The position numbers and the translations under genes were made by a program. Shown here piece after piece: positions 1-7,234 of a stretch of 13,696 nt of DNA. Position 1 is the first letter of the stretch. Every line of letters starts with the position of its first letter. This DNA comes from SAR324 cluster bacterium. GTDB taxonomy: Bacteria; SAR324; NAC60-12. Location: NCBI GenBank assembly GCA_028822475.1, contig JAPKDT010000029.1, positions 1 to 13,696 of the forward strand. Direction: 5' to 3'. Under the pieces are notes generated by a model that was not told the DNA's origin, made no database searches, and saw only the letters and a program-made list of their open reading frames with translations.

Positions 1-1
1 T

Positions 2-535
2 CTGCAACAACCTGTTGTTTATGTTGACTGGAACAATGCCGATGCCTACTGTAAAGCGCAAAACAAACGTTTACCTACGGAAGCGGAATGGGAATATTCG
101 GCACGCGCTGGTAGTGAAGCTGAGTATAGTTTTGGTGAAGATATTTCTCTGCTTGAAAATTATGCGTGGCTGGAAACAAACACAGTTGATCTTGGACTCT
201 GGGGTGCAAAAAATGTGAGTCTGAAGAAGGCGAATCAATGGGGTATTTTTGATCTGCATGGTAATGTGATGGAATGGGTGCAGAATTACTACACGCAGGA
301 TTATTTTTCCTCCGTACGGCAACCGAATAATCCGCAAGGTCCGCTTGCGCCTGTAGATGAAAAGTATCCGCTCCGTGTGGTCAGGGGTGGTGCATGGGGA
401 GGACGACATGATGCAGGAACCTCTGCAGGACTACGTTCCGCCAAGCGTTATTCATTTGTGGAGTGGACACGTTCATTTCAAATCGGCTTCCGCTGCGCAA
501 AGGATGTGCAGACAAAAATAATAACTAATGAATAA
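2..535 (+). CDS. SUMF1/formylglycine-generating-enzyme-like domain protein, C-terminal part (5' end outside window)
   Basis: The reading frame is open from base 2 to the TAA at 533-535, giving 177 residues; the start is to the left of the window. The fragment carries family hallmarks in order: VDWNNADAYC near the beginning, RLPTEAEWEYSARAG, then GIFDLHGNVMEWVQ, RVVRGGAW and finally IGFRCAKD. These are typical of the FGE-sulfatase (SUMF1) C-type-lectin-like fold, used by sulfatase-activating enzymes, ergothioneine-type EgtB C-terminal domains and many proteins of unknown role. In true formylglycine-generating enzymes a cysteine pair lies just after the RGGS/W motif. Here that stretch reads GGAWGGRHDAG and has no cysteine, so sulfatase activation is unlikely. 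The missing N-terminus could hold a signal peptide, a kinase or a DinB domain, so the full function cannot be called. The next gene follows after 40 bp on the same strand. Confidence 0.85.
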   Translation: MQQPVVYVDWNNADAYCKAQNKRLPTEAEWEYSARAGSEAEYSFGEDISLLENYAWLETNTVDLGLWGAKNVSLKKANQWGIFDLHGNVMEWVQNYYTQDYFSSVRQPNNPQGPLAPVDEKYPLRVVRGGAWGGRHDAGTSAGLRSAKRYSFVEWTRSFQIGFRCAKDVQTKIITNE

Positions 536-575
536 AAAATATTTATTTCAAACTCTTCCTTAAAAGCTGAACAAC

Positions 576-1688
576 ATGTCTGAAATTCCAGTTGAAGCAC
601 AAGTCCCTCCTGCTAAAACTAAAGTTGCTGCAGCACTTAATAAAGCTCTGATCACTGCAAAAGTGTCTGATTCTGCGCTGGAAAAGATTTTACCTTTCAG
701 TACTGATTTGGAACTTCGTGAACGCTATATAAATTTTTTTAACGGCCTGCGTCTCGGAAAATTACTGGAGGATCTGGACTTGATCGCAGGGCAGGTGGCA
801 TACAGACACACAGAGGGCTGGGAACGTGGAATGACAATCGTAACCGCTGCCTGTGACCGGATTGACTTGCTAGGAGAATTACACAGTGATCGTGATCTTC
901 AACTTCTTGCCAGCATAAACTGGGTGGGACGCAGTTCGATAGAAGTTGGAGTAAAGATTTCATCAAAAGAAGGTGAAACCTGGAAAAGGGTGGCCCGTGC
1001 CTATTTTATTATGGTTGCAAGACGTGAAGGCAAAGCTGAACCAGTGAATTCACTGGAAACTGTCAGTAAGGTTCAACAGCGACGTTTTCGGGAGAGTGAG
1101 CAACGTCAGCATGAACGCAGGTCAATCTCGCAAACAAGTTATCTTAACAATACTCCGACTGCTGATGAAAGTCAGATTTTGCACGAACTGTTTCTACAGA
1201 TAAAAAAAGGTGAAATAGCAGGTGTGCCAATGGAAAATTCAATCAGGCAGTCCACCCTCCTTATGCATCCACAGTCACGTAATGTTCATGATAACATTTT
1301 TGGTGGATATCTGATGCGTGAAGCTTTTGAACTTGCCTGGAATATTACTTATCTTTACTGCAGACAAAAACCAAAATTTATCAGTATGGATCACATGTAT
1401 TTCTACAAACCTGTAGAAATCGGTTCAATCATTTCTTTCACTGGTACAGTAATTTACACTGTTGAAAAAACACTGATGGTTGAGGTTGTGACTGAGGTTA
1501 TTCATCCAAAATCTGGGGAAACGCAGGTGACAAATGTTTGCTATTTCACATTTGCAACTCTTGATGACTCAGGAAAATCACAGCGTGTTCCGCAAATATT
1601 ACCACACAGTTATGAAGATGGTTTGAAATACCTTGACGGAGCAAAACGTTTTAAACTTGGTGAAAATAAACGTGTTAACAAATTTTGA
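576..1688 (+). CDS. ACOT9-type double-hotdog acyl-CoA thioesterase
   Basis: Predicted to hydrolyse acyl-CoA to free acid and CoA. The 370-residue protein contains two hotdog domains, roughly residues 50-150 and 225-328, joined by a charged linker. Features recalling mitochondrial ACOT9/ACOT10 are RERYINFFNGLRLGKLLEDLD (47-67), INWVGRSSIEV (114-124), VARAYFIMVARRE (139-151), and in the second domain HPQSRNVHDNIFGGYLMREA (231-250) followed by SMDHMYFYKPVEIGS (270-284), where N236/H238 and D272 are candidate active-site residues. The C-terminus YEDGLKYLDGAKR also fits that family. No signal peptide is visible, so the enzyme is probably cytoplasmic. The ATG at 576 has no Shine-Dalgarno sequence; the leader ends in AACAAC. 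It is 40 bp after the SUMF1-domain gene and 103 bp before an aminotransferase. The family call is from remembered motifs; acyl chain preference cannot be read from the sequence. Confidence 0.85.
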   Translation: MSEIPVEAQVPPAKTKVAAALNKALITAKVSDSALEKILPFSTDLELRERYINFFNGLRLGKLLEDLDLIAGQVAYRHTEGWERGMTIVTAACDRIDLLGELHSDRDLQLLASINWVGRSSIEVGVKISSKEGETWKRVARAYFIMVARREGKAEPVNSLETVSKVQQRRFRESEQRQHERRSISQTSYLNNTPTADESQILHELFLQIKKGEIAGVPMENSIRQSTLLMHPQSRNVHDNIFGGYLMREAFELAWNITYLYCRQKPKFISMDHMYFYKPVEIGSIISFTGTVIYTVEKTLMVEVVTEVIHPKSGETQVTNVCYFTFATLDDSGKSQRVPQILPHSYEDGLKYLDGAKRFKLGENKRVNKF

Positions 1689-1738
1689 TTATAAACTCGT
1701 TTTTAAATAATTACCTCATGTTACTAATATTGTTAAAT

Positions 1739-1753
1739 AAGACTTGTAGTCTT
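1739..1753. repeat. Small perfect inverted repeat upstream of the aminotransferase
   Basis: AAGACT-TGT-AGTCTT is a 6-bp perfect inverted repeat with a 3-base centre, 38 bp before the ATG of the aminotransferase. No T-run follows, so it does not look like an intrinsic terminator for the thioesterase gene; it could be a small operator or a leader hairpin. It may also be chance in AT-rich DNA. Confidence 0.35.
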
Positions 1754-1791
1754 GACCGTTTCAGAGAAACCCACAGTAATAAAGAAAAAAT

Positions 1792-2946
1792 ATGATCAGT
1801 ACAGCTCAAACATCTCATCTTGACTCCATCGGTACTTTTTTGGCAATGGAGATATTTACCAAAGCCCAAAAAATGGCAGCACAAGGCCGGGACATTATTC
1901 ATCTTGAATTTGGTGAACCAGATTTTAGCGCACCGCTTGATGCAGCGGATTCTGTGCGTAAAAGTATGGAAAAAAATTCTGCGGGATATACCTTCTCTCA
2001 AGGACTGGAAGGATTGAGAAACGAAATTGCTAAAAAGTACGAAGAGGATTACGGTGTCAAAATTCTGCCGGAACAAGTTCTTGTAACAAATGGTTCTTCG
2101 CTTTTGCTCTATCTGGCAATTCGGCTTCTGGCTCCTCCAGGAAGTCAAGTCATTCTCACAGATCCTTGTTATGCCTGTTACGAAAATATTGTACGGTTGG
2201 CCGGTGCAGAGCCTGTGCTGATCAAGTTACGTTACGAAGACGGTTTTCAATTGGATACTGATGAACTTAAAAAAAGAGTAACTGCAAAAACTAAAGCCAT
2301 TCTGATAAATTCACCGATGAATCCAACCGGTGTAGTTTTTTCGTCTGAAGTGATGCAGAGCCTCGCTGATTTGGACATTCCAGTAATTTCTGACGAAATT
2401 TATGCGGATTTGAGTTTTGAGGATTCACCGCGTAGTTTTTTGAGCTTTTCAAAGCAAACTATTGCCATAAACGGATTTTCAAAATACTTCGCCATGACAG
2501 GCTGGCGCCTCGGTTACATGATTACACCTAAAGAATGGATGTCTGCCGCGGATAGACTGCACCAAAATTTGATGATCTCTGCAACAGAGTTTGTGCAGGA
2601 AGCAGGAATTTCGGTTCTGCAAAAAAGCAAAGTTTACTGTGAAAAGATGAAAGCAGAATTCAACCGGCGACGCATTTTTGTTTTGAAGCGTATGCGTGAA
2701 CTTGGAATGGATCCGGGATACACTCCTACTGGTGCGTTTTATGTGTTTTACAAGTATCCGGATTCTTCAAAAACTTCACTGGATCTTTGTCATGAAGTTT
2801 TGGAAAAAACAGGTGTTGCAATTGCACCAGGACGTGATTTTGGAGCAATGGGTGAGGGTTACATCCGTTTAAGCTACGCGCAGTCGATGGAAAATATTGA
2901 CCGTGCCCTGACTAAATTGGCGGATAGTAAGTTGCTGACAAGCTAG
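1792..2946 (+). CDS. PLP-dependent aminotransferase, class I/II (fold type I, aspartate-aminotransferase-like)
   Basis: A cytoplasmic PLP enzyme that should exchange an amino group between an amino acid and a 2-oxo acid. The 384-residue length is normal for subfamily I-gamma-like enzymes. Visible landmarks are LEFGEPDF near residue 38, VTNGSSLLLYLA (98-109) for the phosphate-binding region, SPMNPTG with N177, DEIYADL with D201 and Y204 contacting the PLP ring, NGFSKYFAMTGWRLGY with the Schiff-base lysine K231 and phosphate-contacting R239, and GYIRLSYA with R359, the substrate carboxylate-binding arginine. All catalytic residues are present. The motifs do not fix the amino donor: aspartate, an aromatic amino acid, glutamine or methionine are possible. 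The ATG follows a purine-rich AAAGAAAAAAT stretch without a proper Shine-Dalgarno. The gene lies 103 bp after the thioesterase and 113 bp before rluD, so it could be monocistronic or the first gene of a loose operon. Confidence 0.92.
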   Translation: MISTAQTSHLDSIGTFLAMEIFTKAQKMAAQGRDIIHLEFGEPDFSAPLDAADSVRKSMEKNSAGYTFSQGLEGLRNEIAKKYEEDYGVKILPEQVLVTNGSSLLLYLAIRLLAPPGSQVILTDPCYACYENIVRLAGAEPVLIKLRYEDGFQLDTDELKKRVTAKTKAILINSPMNPTGVVFSSEVMQSLADLDIPVISDEIYADLSFEDSPRSFLSFSKQTIAINGFSKYFAMTGWRLGYMITPKEWMSAADRLHQNLMISATEFVQEAGISVLQKSKVYCEKMKAEFNRRRIFVLKRMRELGMDPGYTPTGAFYVFYKYPDSSKTSLDLCHEVLEKTGVAIAPGRDFGAMGEGYIRLSYAQSMENIDRALTKLADSKLLTS

Positions 2947-3059
2947 TACTTTGATAAATCTAAAACTGATAAGATGTTGTTATATTCGGCACCGTTTCAG
3001 CAACGAAAAAATCCTCTAAATCTTATCCATCAACGTAACTGAAAAACGAAAAATTAAAA

Positions 3060-4040
3060 ATGAACTTACAGCACCTTATCCAAGAAGATGAAGACGGAAA
3101 GCGGCTTGATCAATTGTTGTCAACGTTGGATGAGATAGTTTCCCGGACACAAGCCCAGCGGCTTTTAAAATCTGGAAATGTTTTACTCAACGGAAAAGCA
3201 GAAATGTCGCCTTCCAGGAAAGTTCGTACAGGACAGGAGATTATGCTGACTATTCCTCCTCCTGAATCAACGGAAGTCATTTCGGAAGCGGGAGAGCTGG
3301 ATATTTTATTTGAAGACGAACATTTAATCGTTATTAACAAGGCCGCAGGTGTGGTGGTTCATCCATCGGCAGGACATCCTTCAGGGACACTGGTTAATTA
3401 TTTACTTCATCATTGTCAGGATCTTTCCGGAATCGGCGGAGTATTGCGTCCGGGCATTGTGCACCGGCTGGACAAAGACACTTCCGGAATACTGGTAGTC
3501 GCAAAAACAGATGATGCTCACCAGAATTTATCTGAGCAGTTCAAGGAACATTCTGTTAAACGGCAGTATCAGACAATGGTTTGGGGCGTTCCCGAAAAAG
3601 AACATGGAGTTATAAACGCGGCTTTGAGACGTCATCCTGTGCGGCGCAAGGATATGTCAATTGTTGAAAACGAAAATCCGGAGGAATCCGAAAGGGAGAA
3701 AGGAAAATACGCGGTAACGCATTGGCGTGTTTTACAGCGTTTTGAGTTTTCCACATTACTTGCCTGCCGCTTGGAAACAGGACGTACCCATCAAATTCGT
3801 GTGCATCTGACTTCGATTGGTCATCCGGTAATTGGTGATCCTCAATATGGAAAATCTCCATTGAAAAGGCTTCCGTCAGTTTCGGCAGAATTAAGTCAAA
3901 CCATAGCTAATTTCCGTCGTCAGGCTCTGCATGCAGAAATTTTGGGTTTCAAACATCCGTCTTCAGGCGAATGGGTCGAATATTCGGCTGCGATACCGGA
4001 TGATTTTCAGCAATTATTGAAAGCAATTCAGCATGATTAG
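3060..4040 (+). CDS. rluD: RluD-type 23S rRNA pseudouridine synthase
   Basis: Isomerises uridines to pseudouridine in RNA; RluD acts on helix 69 of 23S rRNA. The 326-residue protein has an N-terminal S4 RNA-binding domain (about residues 14-65, containing RTQAQRLLKSGNVLLNGK) and an RluA-family catalytic domain. The catalytic motif is GIVHRLDKDTSGILVVAKT, with the nucleophilic aspartate at D138. The later motif ETGRTHQIRVHL followed by HPVIGDPQYG is also intact. Length and domain order match E. coli RluD; RluA/RluC-type specificity is a lesser alternative because all share these motifs. A hydrophilic Glu-rich insertion (around residues 204-215) is a small deviation. The start ATG is preceded by an A-rich leader with no Shine-Dalgarno sequence. 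The last 8 bp overlap the following amidohydrolase gene, suggesting co-transcription. Confidence 0.92.
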   Translation: MNLQHLIQEDEDGKRLDQLLSTLDEIVSRTQAQRLLKSGNVLLNGKAEMSPSRKVRTGQEIMLTIPPPESTEVISEAGELDILFEDEHLIVINKAAGVVVHPSAGHPSGTLVNYLLHHCQDLSGIGGVLRPGIVHRLDKDTSGILVVAKTDDAHQNLSEQFKEHSVKRQYQTMVWGVPEKEHGVINAALRRHPVRRKDMSIVENENPEESEREKGKYAVTHWRVLQRFEFSTLLACRLETGRTHQIRVHLTSIGHPVIGDPQYGKSPLKRLPSVSAELSQTIANFRRQALHAEILGFKHPSSGEWVEYSAAIPDDFQQLLKAIQHD

Positions 4041-4863
4041 TTCGAAAAGGCAGTTCAATATCGCCTGTCTACAAACCAGTCCGAGGCCAGATTTTCAAGC
4101 AGCACTTGACGAAGCAATTTCACTTGCGGAAAAGGCGACAGCAGCCGGCGCGGATATTATTACTCTTCCGGAATATTGCGGTGGATTGAAAACAGCAGGT
4201 TCCGCTTTTGCTCCGCCATTTGAAACTGAAGAAAATCATCCAGTTTTAAAAGGTCTCAGGGACTTTGCAAAAAACAAGAAAAAATTTATTCTCATAGGCT
4301 CAATCGCAATCAGCGGTCCAGCGGACAAGATTTTAAACCGCAGTTACATAATTGATGACTTTGGGAACATCATCAGCCGCTATGACAAAATTCATCTCTT
4401 TGATATCAAACTCTCGGAAAATGAATTGTATCGAGAAAGCGCAACCGTTCATGGCGGGGAGACAGCTGTTATTTGTCAAACGCCTTTAGGATGTTTCGGA
4501 CAAACAATCTGTTATGATTTGCGTTTCCCTCATCTTTTCCGTGATTTATCACAAGCAGGCGCAGAGATATTGTTTGTTCCGGCGGCATTTACAAAAAAAA
4601 CAGGTGAGGCTCACTGGCATGTACTCAACAGGGCACGTGCCATAGAAAACGGAGCTTTTGTGGTCGCACCCTGTGCTGTCGGCAAGGTTGAAGGAGGAGG
4701 AGAATGCTATGGACATTCATTGATCATAAATCCCTGGGGTGAAGTACTAGCGGACGCAGGAGCAGATTCAGGATTTATCAATGTTAATATTGATCTGGAA
4801 GAGGTCGATTCCACGCGTAAGCGTATTCCAAGCCTGAGTCATGACAAGGCATTTGAGTTTTAG
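4033..4863 (+). CDS. Nit-family carbon-nitrogen hydrolase (omega-amidase / deaminated-glutathione amidase-like)
   Basis: A nitrilase-superfamily amidase of 276 residues with the complete Glu-Lys-Cys triad: E47 in TLPEYCGG, K119 in SRYDKIHLFD and nucleophile C160 in GQTICYDLRFPHLFR. The CYDLRFP and YDKIHLFD wording is characteristic of the Nit1/Nit2 branch, whose members hydrolyse the amide of 2-oxoglutaramate or of deaminated glutathione, by-products of transaminases. Later conserved pieces are the AHWHVLNRARAIENGAFVVAP region and GHSLIINPWGEVLAD. It is cytoplasmic, with no signal peptide. The ATG at 4033 lies inside the end of rluD (8-bp overlap, different frame) and has no Shine-Dalgarno, so translation probably depends on coupling to rluD. 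The stop is only 42 bp from the end of the converging FAAL gene. Substrate is inferred from family resemblance only. Confidence 0.88.
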   Translation: MISSKRQFNIACLQTSPRPDFQAALDEAISLAEKATAAGADIITLPEYCGGLKTAGSAFAPPFETEENHPVLKGLRDFAKNKKKFILIGSIAISGPADKILNRSYIIDDFGNIISRYDKIHLFDIKLSENELYRESATVHGGETAVICQTPLGCFGQTICYDLRFPHLFRDLSQAGAEILFVPAAFTKKTGEAHWHVLNRARAIENGAFVVAPCAVGKVEGGGECYGHSLIINPWGEVLADAGADSGFINVNIDLEEVDSTRKRIPSLSHDKAFEF

Positions 4864-4905
4864 CTTGCTCTAAAATCACAACATCCGTCTTTACTAAAAT
4901 ATCCT

Positions 4906-6933
4906 TTAACTTGATTTAAGCTGCCCAATAATATCCCGCAGGGTTGTTTCATCTTCAATTTCAAGACTGACAGCATATTTCGTTTCCACCTGATCAATAA
5001 ACTCAACAATCACCACAGAGTCTGCTCCACAGTCCAAAACTGGCTGATCCAGCTCCAGTTCTAGGGAAACAACTTTTTTGAAAAGTGTAGTCAGTTCTGT
5101 CTCAAGCGAAGGTTTATTTTCTTCCACGGCAAAATCATCGGTCTCCGCTGAACTGGAAACACGCTCAATTAGTCCTGCAAAAGTTTCCTCCCCAAAAGTC
5201 TCACGGTTACGTAGATGCTTTATTTTTCCACTAGAAGTTTTGGCAATAGTACCAGGTTTCAAATACAATCTTTCAGTGGGTGCTATTTGAAAATGTTTGC
5301 CGACGATTTCAATGATTTTCTGATCAATGGAAGTCAAAACGTATTTACTGAAAACCTCCAGATCTTTAAGCAAATCCGCACGAACCTCTACTGCAACGGC
5401 TAAATGTTCTGACTCATCTTCTGCTCCGGAAGCATAAGCCATCAAACATCCTGGGCGTAATTCTTCAACTCCTGCAAGTACCAGTTCAATATCATGCGGA
5501 TAATAATTTCTCCCACGGATAATGATGATGTCTTTGATTCTGCCTGCAAAATAAAGCTCTCCTTTCCAAAGCAAAGCAGTGTCACCCGTTGCCAGAAAGG
5601 GTTGTTCTTTTCCTTTAATTTTTTGCAGAAAAATATCTTCGGTTGCCTGTTTGTTTTCGTAATAACCTTGAGCAACTGAGGGTCCGCTGACCATCAGTTC
5701 GCCGACTTCTCCTTCCGGAAGAGCTTGATTCTCAGCGCCTTTTATAACAATTTCGTGACCGTCCATTTGTGAGCCAAGATTGACCAGCATTTTTTTGTCT
5801 GCATCCGGAGCATCCTCACTCAGGACTTTGACCCTACCTTCTGTTTCTAAAACATGCCGATCGACGCAAAGTCCATGGAGTCCGGTTTTGCTGCCTGAAA
5901 ACATAATCACAATTTCCGCCATTCCAAATCCAGGACGGATGACATCCGCTTTTAATCCGCATGCGGCGAAACGTTCATTAAATTTCCTGGTTGGTAAATA
6001 ATGAACCGGTTCTGAACCGTCTGTTACAGAAACCATACAGGACAAATCGAGTTGTTGGAGTTCTTCATTCGAGATTTTTTTCAGGCATAAATCGAGCGCG
6101 AAGGGAGGTACATAACTGTGAGCGCATTTGAATTTGGACATTGCCGCGAGCCAACGCAGTGGTTTACGGATGAAATGAGCAGGTGTCATCAAAACCGTGA
6201 AGCCTCCGGAATAAAGTGCGCCCATCAGCCCGGCGGCTAAGCCAAAATCATGAAACAGCGGTAACCAGACCGCAGTGCCGTCTTCCTCTTCAAGCTGCAT
6301 GAACTTACGGGCTTCTTCCAGATTTGCCATCAAGTTACTGTGCCCGATCATGATGCCCTTAGGTGTACCTGTGCTTCCGGAGGTGAACTGTAAATATGCT
6401 GTATCCTCAGCTTTAATTTCTGGTGCGGAATACTCGCCGGATGTTTCAGCAAGTATTTCCTGATCAGTCGCGATCTCGAGTCCGGCGAAAACTTTTTGTA
6501 ATTCTGGAGGTAATTGATTGCGTAAAAAATCCGCCAGTTGAGCAGTTACAATTAGTAAACTTGGTCTGCTGACTTTTAATGTTGGCAAAAAAGTTTCCAG
6601 ATAAGCCTCCATATTTTGCGGTCCTGCAGGTTCTGACAAAGGTACCGCGAGTATTCCGCCGTACAAACAACCGTAAAAAATTTTGACGAATTCCAAACTG
6701 TTTGGCAGAATAACCAGTACGCGTTCACCTTGTTTAATTCCACGCTTTTGCAGTGATGCCGCTACTTGACACGCTGCTTGATCATTTTCCTGATAAGTCA
6801 TCGAAGCAGAATTCCCGCTGCTGTCCAGTTTGTTTTCTCCATCTTCGAGGAAAATAACACAGTCTCTCTCAGGATGTTCCACCGCCCTTTGCCGGGCTAC
6901 TTCTACGAAATGTGAATAAGTGCTTGGTTTCAT
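4906..6933 (-). CDS. Fatty acyl-AMP ligase fused to an acyl carrier protein (FAAL-ACP)
   Basis: Predicted to activate a fatty acid as acyl-adenylate and load it on its own carrier domain instead of on CoA. The 675-residue protein has an adenylation domain (about 1-590) with AMP-binding motif LQFTSGSTGTPKG (181-193), the FAAL-like stretch WLPLFHDFGLAAGLMGALYSG (223-243), PGFGMAE (334-340), ATGDTALLWKGELYFAGRIK (448-467) and RGRNYYPHDIE (473-483), and the late catalytic lysine K570 in KTSSGKIKHLR. A Glu-rich linker leads to an ACP domain (about 607-675) with the phosphopantetheine serine S639 in DCGADSVVIV. RGRNYYPxDIE and the DxGL region favour FAAL over acyl-CoA ligase. No PKS or NRPS gene is in the window. 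The ATG at 6933 has no Shine-Dalgarno. The end converges with the amidohydrolase gene after 42 bp. Confidence 0.9.
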   Translation of the reverse strand: MKPSTYSHFVEVARQRAVEHPERDCVIFLEDGENKLDSSGNSASMTYQENDQAACQVAASLQKRGIKQGERVLVILPNSLEFVKIFYGCLYGGILAVPLSEPAGPQNMEAYLETFLPTLKVSRPSLLIVTAQLADFLRNQLPPELQKVFAGLEIATDQEILAETSGEYSAPEIKAEDTAYLQFTSGSTGTPKGIMIGHSNLMANLEEARKFMQLEEEDGTAVWLPLFHDFGLAAGLMGALYSGGFTVLMTPAHFIRKPLRWLAAMSKFKCAHSYVPPFALDLCLKKISNEELQQLDLSCMVSVTDGSEPVHYLPTRKFNERFAACGLKADVIRPGFGMAEIVIMFSGSKTGLHGLCVDRHVLETEGRVKVLSEDAPDADKKMLVNLGSQMDGHEIVIKGAENQALPEGEVGELMVSGPSVAQGYYENKQATEDIFLQKIKGKEQPFLATGDTALLWKGELYFAGRIKDIIIIRGRNYYPHDIELVLAGVEELRPGCLMAYASGAEDESEHLAVAVEVRADLLKDLEVFSKYVLTSIDQKIIEIVGKHFQIAPTERLYLKPGTIAKTSSGKIKHLRNRETFGEETFAGLIERVSSSAETDDFAVEENKPSLETELTTLFKKVVSLELELDQPVLDCGADSVVIVEFIDQVETKYAVSLEIEDETTLRDIIGQLKSS

Positions 6934-6978
6934 GTTGTTTTGCTGATTTGAGAAAGTTGCGGATTCTGTTTAACTTGG

Positions 6979-7007
6979 ATTATTGATGACGAAGTCCTAA
7001 AAGTTAA
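6979..7007 (-). promoter_or_regulatory. Candidate promoter for the FAAL-ACP gene
   Basis: On the minus strand TTAACT (bases 7007-7002) and AATAAT (6984-6979) are separated by 17 bp. The matches to the sigma70 consensus are 4 of 6 and 5 of 6. Transcription would start near 6972, giving a leader of about 40 bases before the ATG at 6933. In such AT-rich DNA a match of this quality may arise by chance. Confidence 0.33.
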
Positions 7008-7084
7008 AATAACGTGTCATTGCTTATGAAATAAGAAATCTTGCCTATGCTATTATGCAGATATAATTAAGATCTATCTCTAAA

Positions 7085-7113
7085 TTCGTGATGACAGGTC
7101 ATACGTTCGTGAT
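7085..7113. promoter_or_regulatory. Operator-like repeat element upstream of FAAL-ACP
   Basis: Two identical 8-bp copies of TTCGTGAT (7085-7092 and 7106-7113) lie 21 bp apart, which is two helical turns. Between and overlapping them is the inverted repeat ATGAC-AG-GTCAT (7091-7102). The element is 150-180 bp upstream of the FAAL start, in the 301-bp gap between the FAAL and hydrolase genes. The spacing suits binding of a dimeric regulator on one face of the helix. No regulator gene is present in the window to pair with it. Confidence 0.4.
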
Positions 7114-7147
7114 AAAAAGAAATGCTTTCGATATGATTTTGTGTGTC

Positions 7148-7207
7148 TCAGACTTTTTTTGAAACAGATATTTTCTTTGTCGCACAGTTTAGCACATAAA
7201 AGTCTGA
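7148..7207. repeat. 10-bp inverted repeat in the gap downstream of the alpha/beta hydrolase
   Basis: TCAGACTTTT (7148-7157) and AAAAGTCTGA (7198-7207) are perfect reverse complements separated by 40 bases. The pair lies 28 bp past the hydrolase stop on the minus strand, so it could end or protect that transcript. The long loop and lack of a clear T-run after the distal arm argue against a standard intrinsic terminator. Together with the repeat at 7085-7113 it is the only structure I see in the 301-bp gap 6934-7234, apart from the weak FAAL promoter. Confidence 0.35.
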
Positions 7208-7234
7208 CCTCAAGAAAAAAGGTGTTGAAGGTGA

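Noticed and set aside
15..218. Plus-strand open frame inside the first gene
   Set aside because: Its product has no family character, while the frame starting at base 2 encodes a continuous SUMF1-type domain across the same bases.
71..409. Minus-strand open frame opposite the SUMF1-domain gene
   Set aside because: Antisense shadow; Cys- and Arg-rich, low-similarity product and full overlap with a convincing gene.
1711..2148. 145-residue minus-strand open frame over the aminotransferase start
   Set aside because: Overlaps a gene with intact catalytic motifs and encodes a sequence without recognisable domain.
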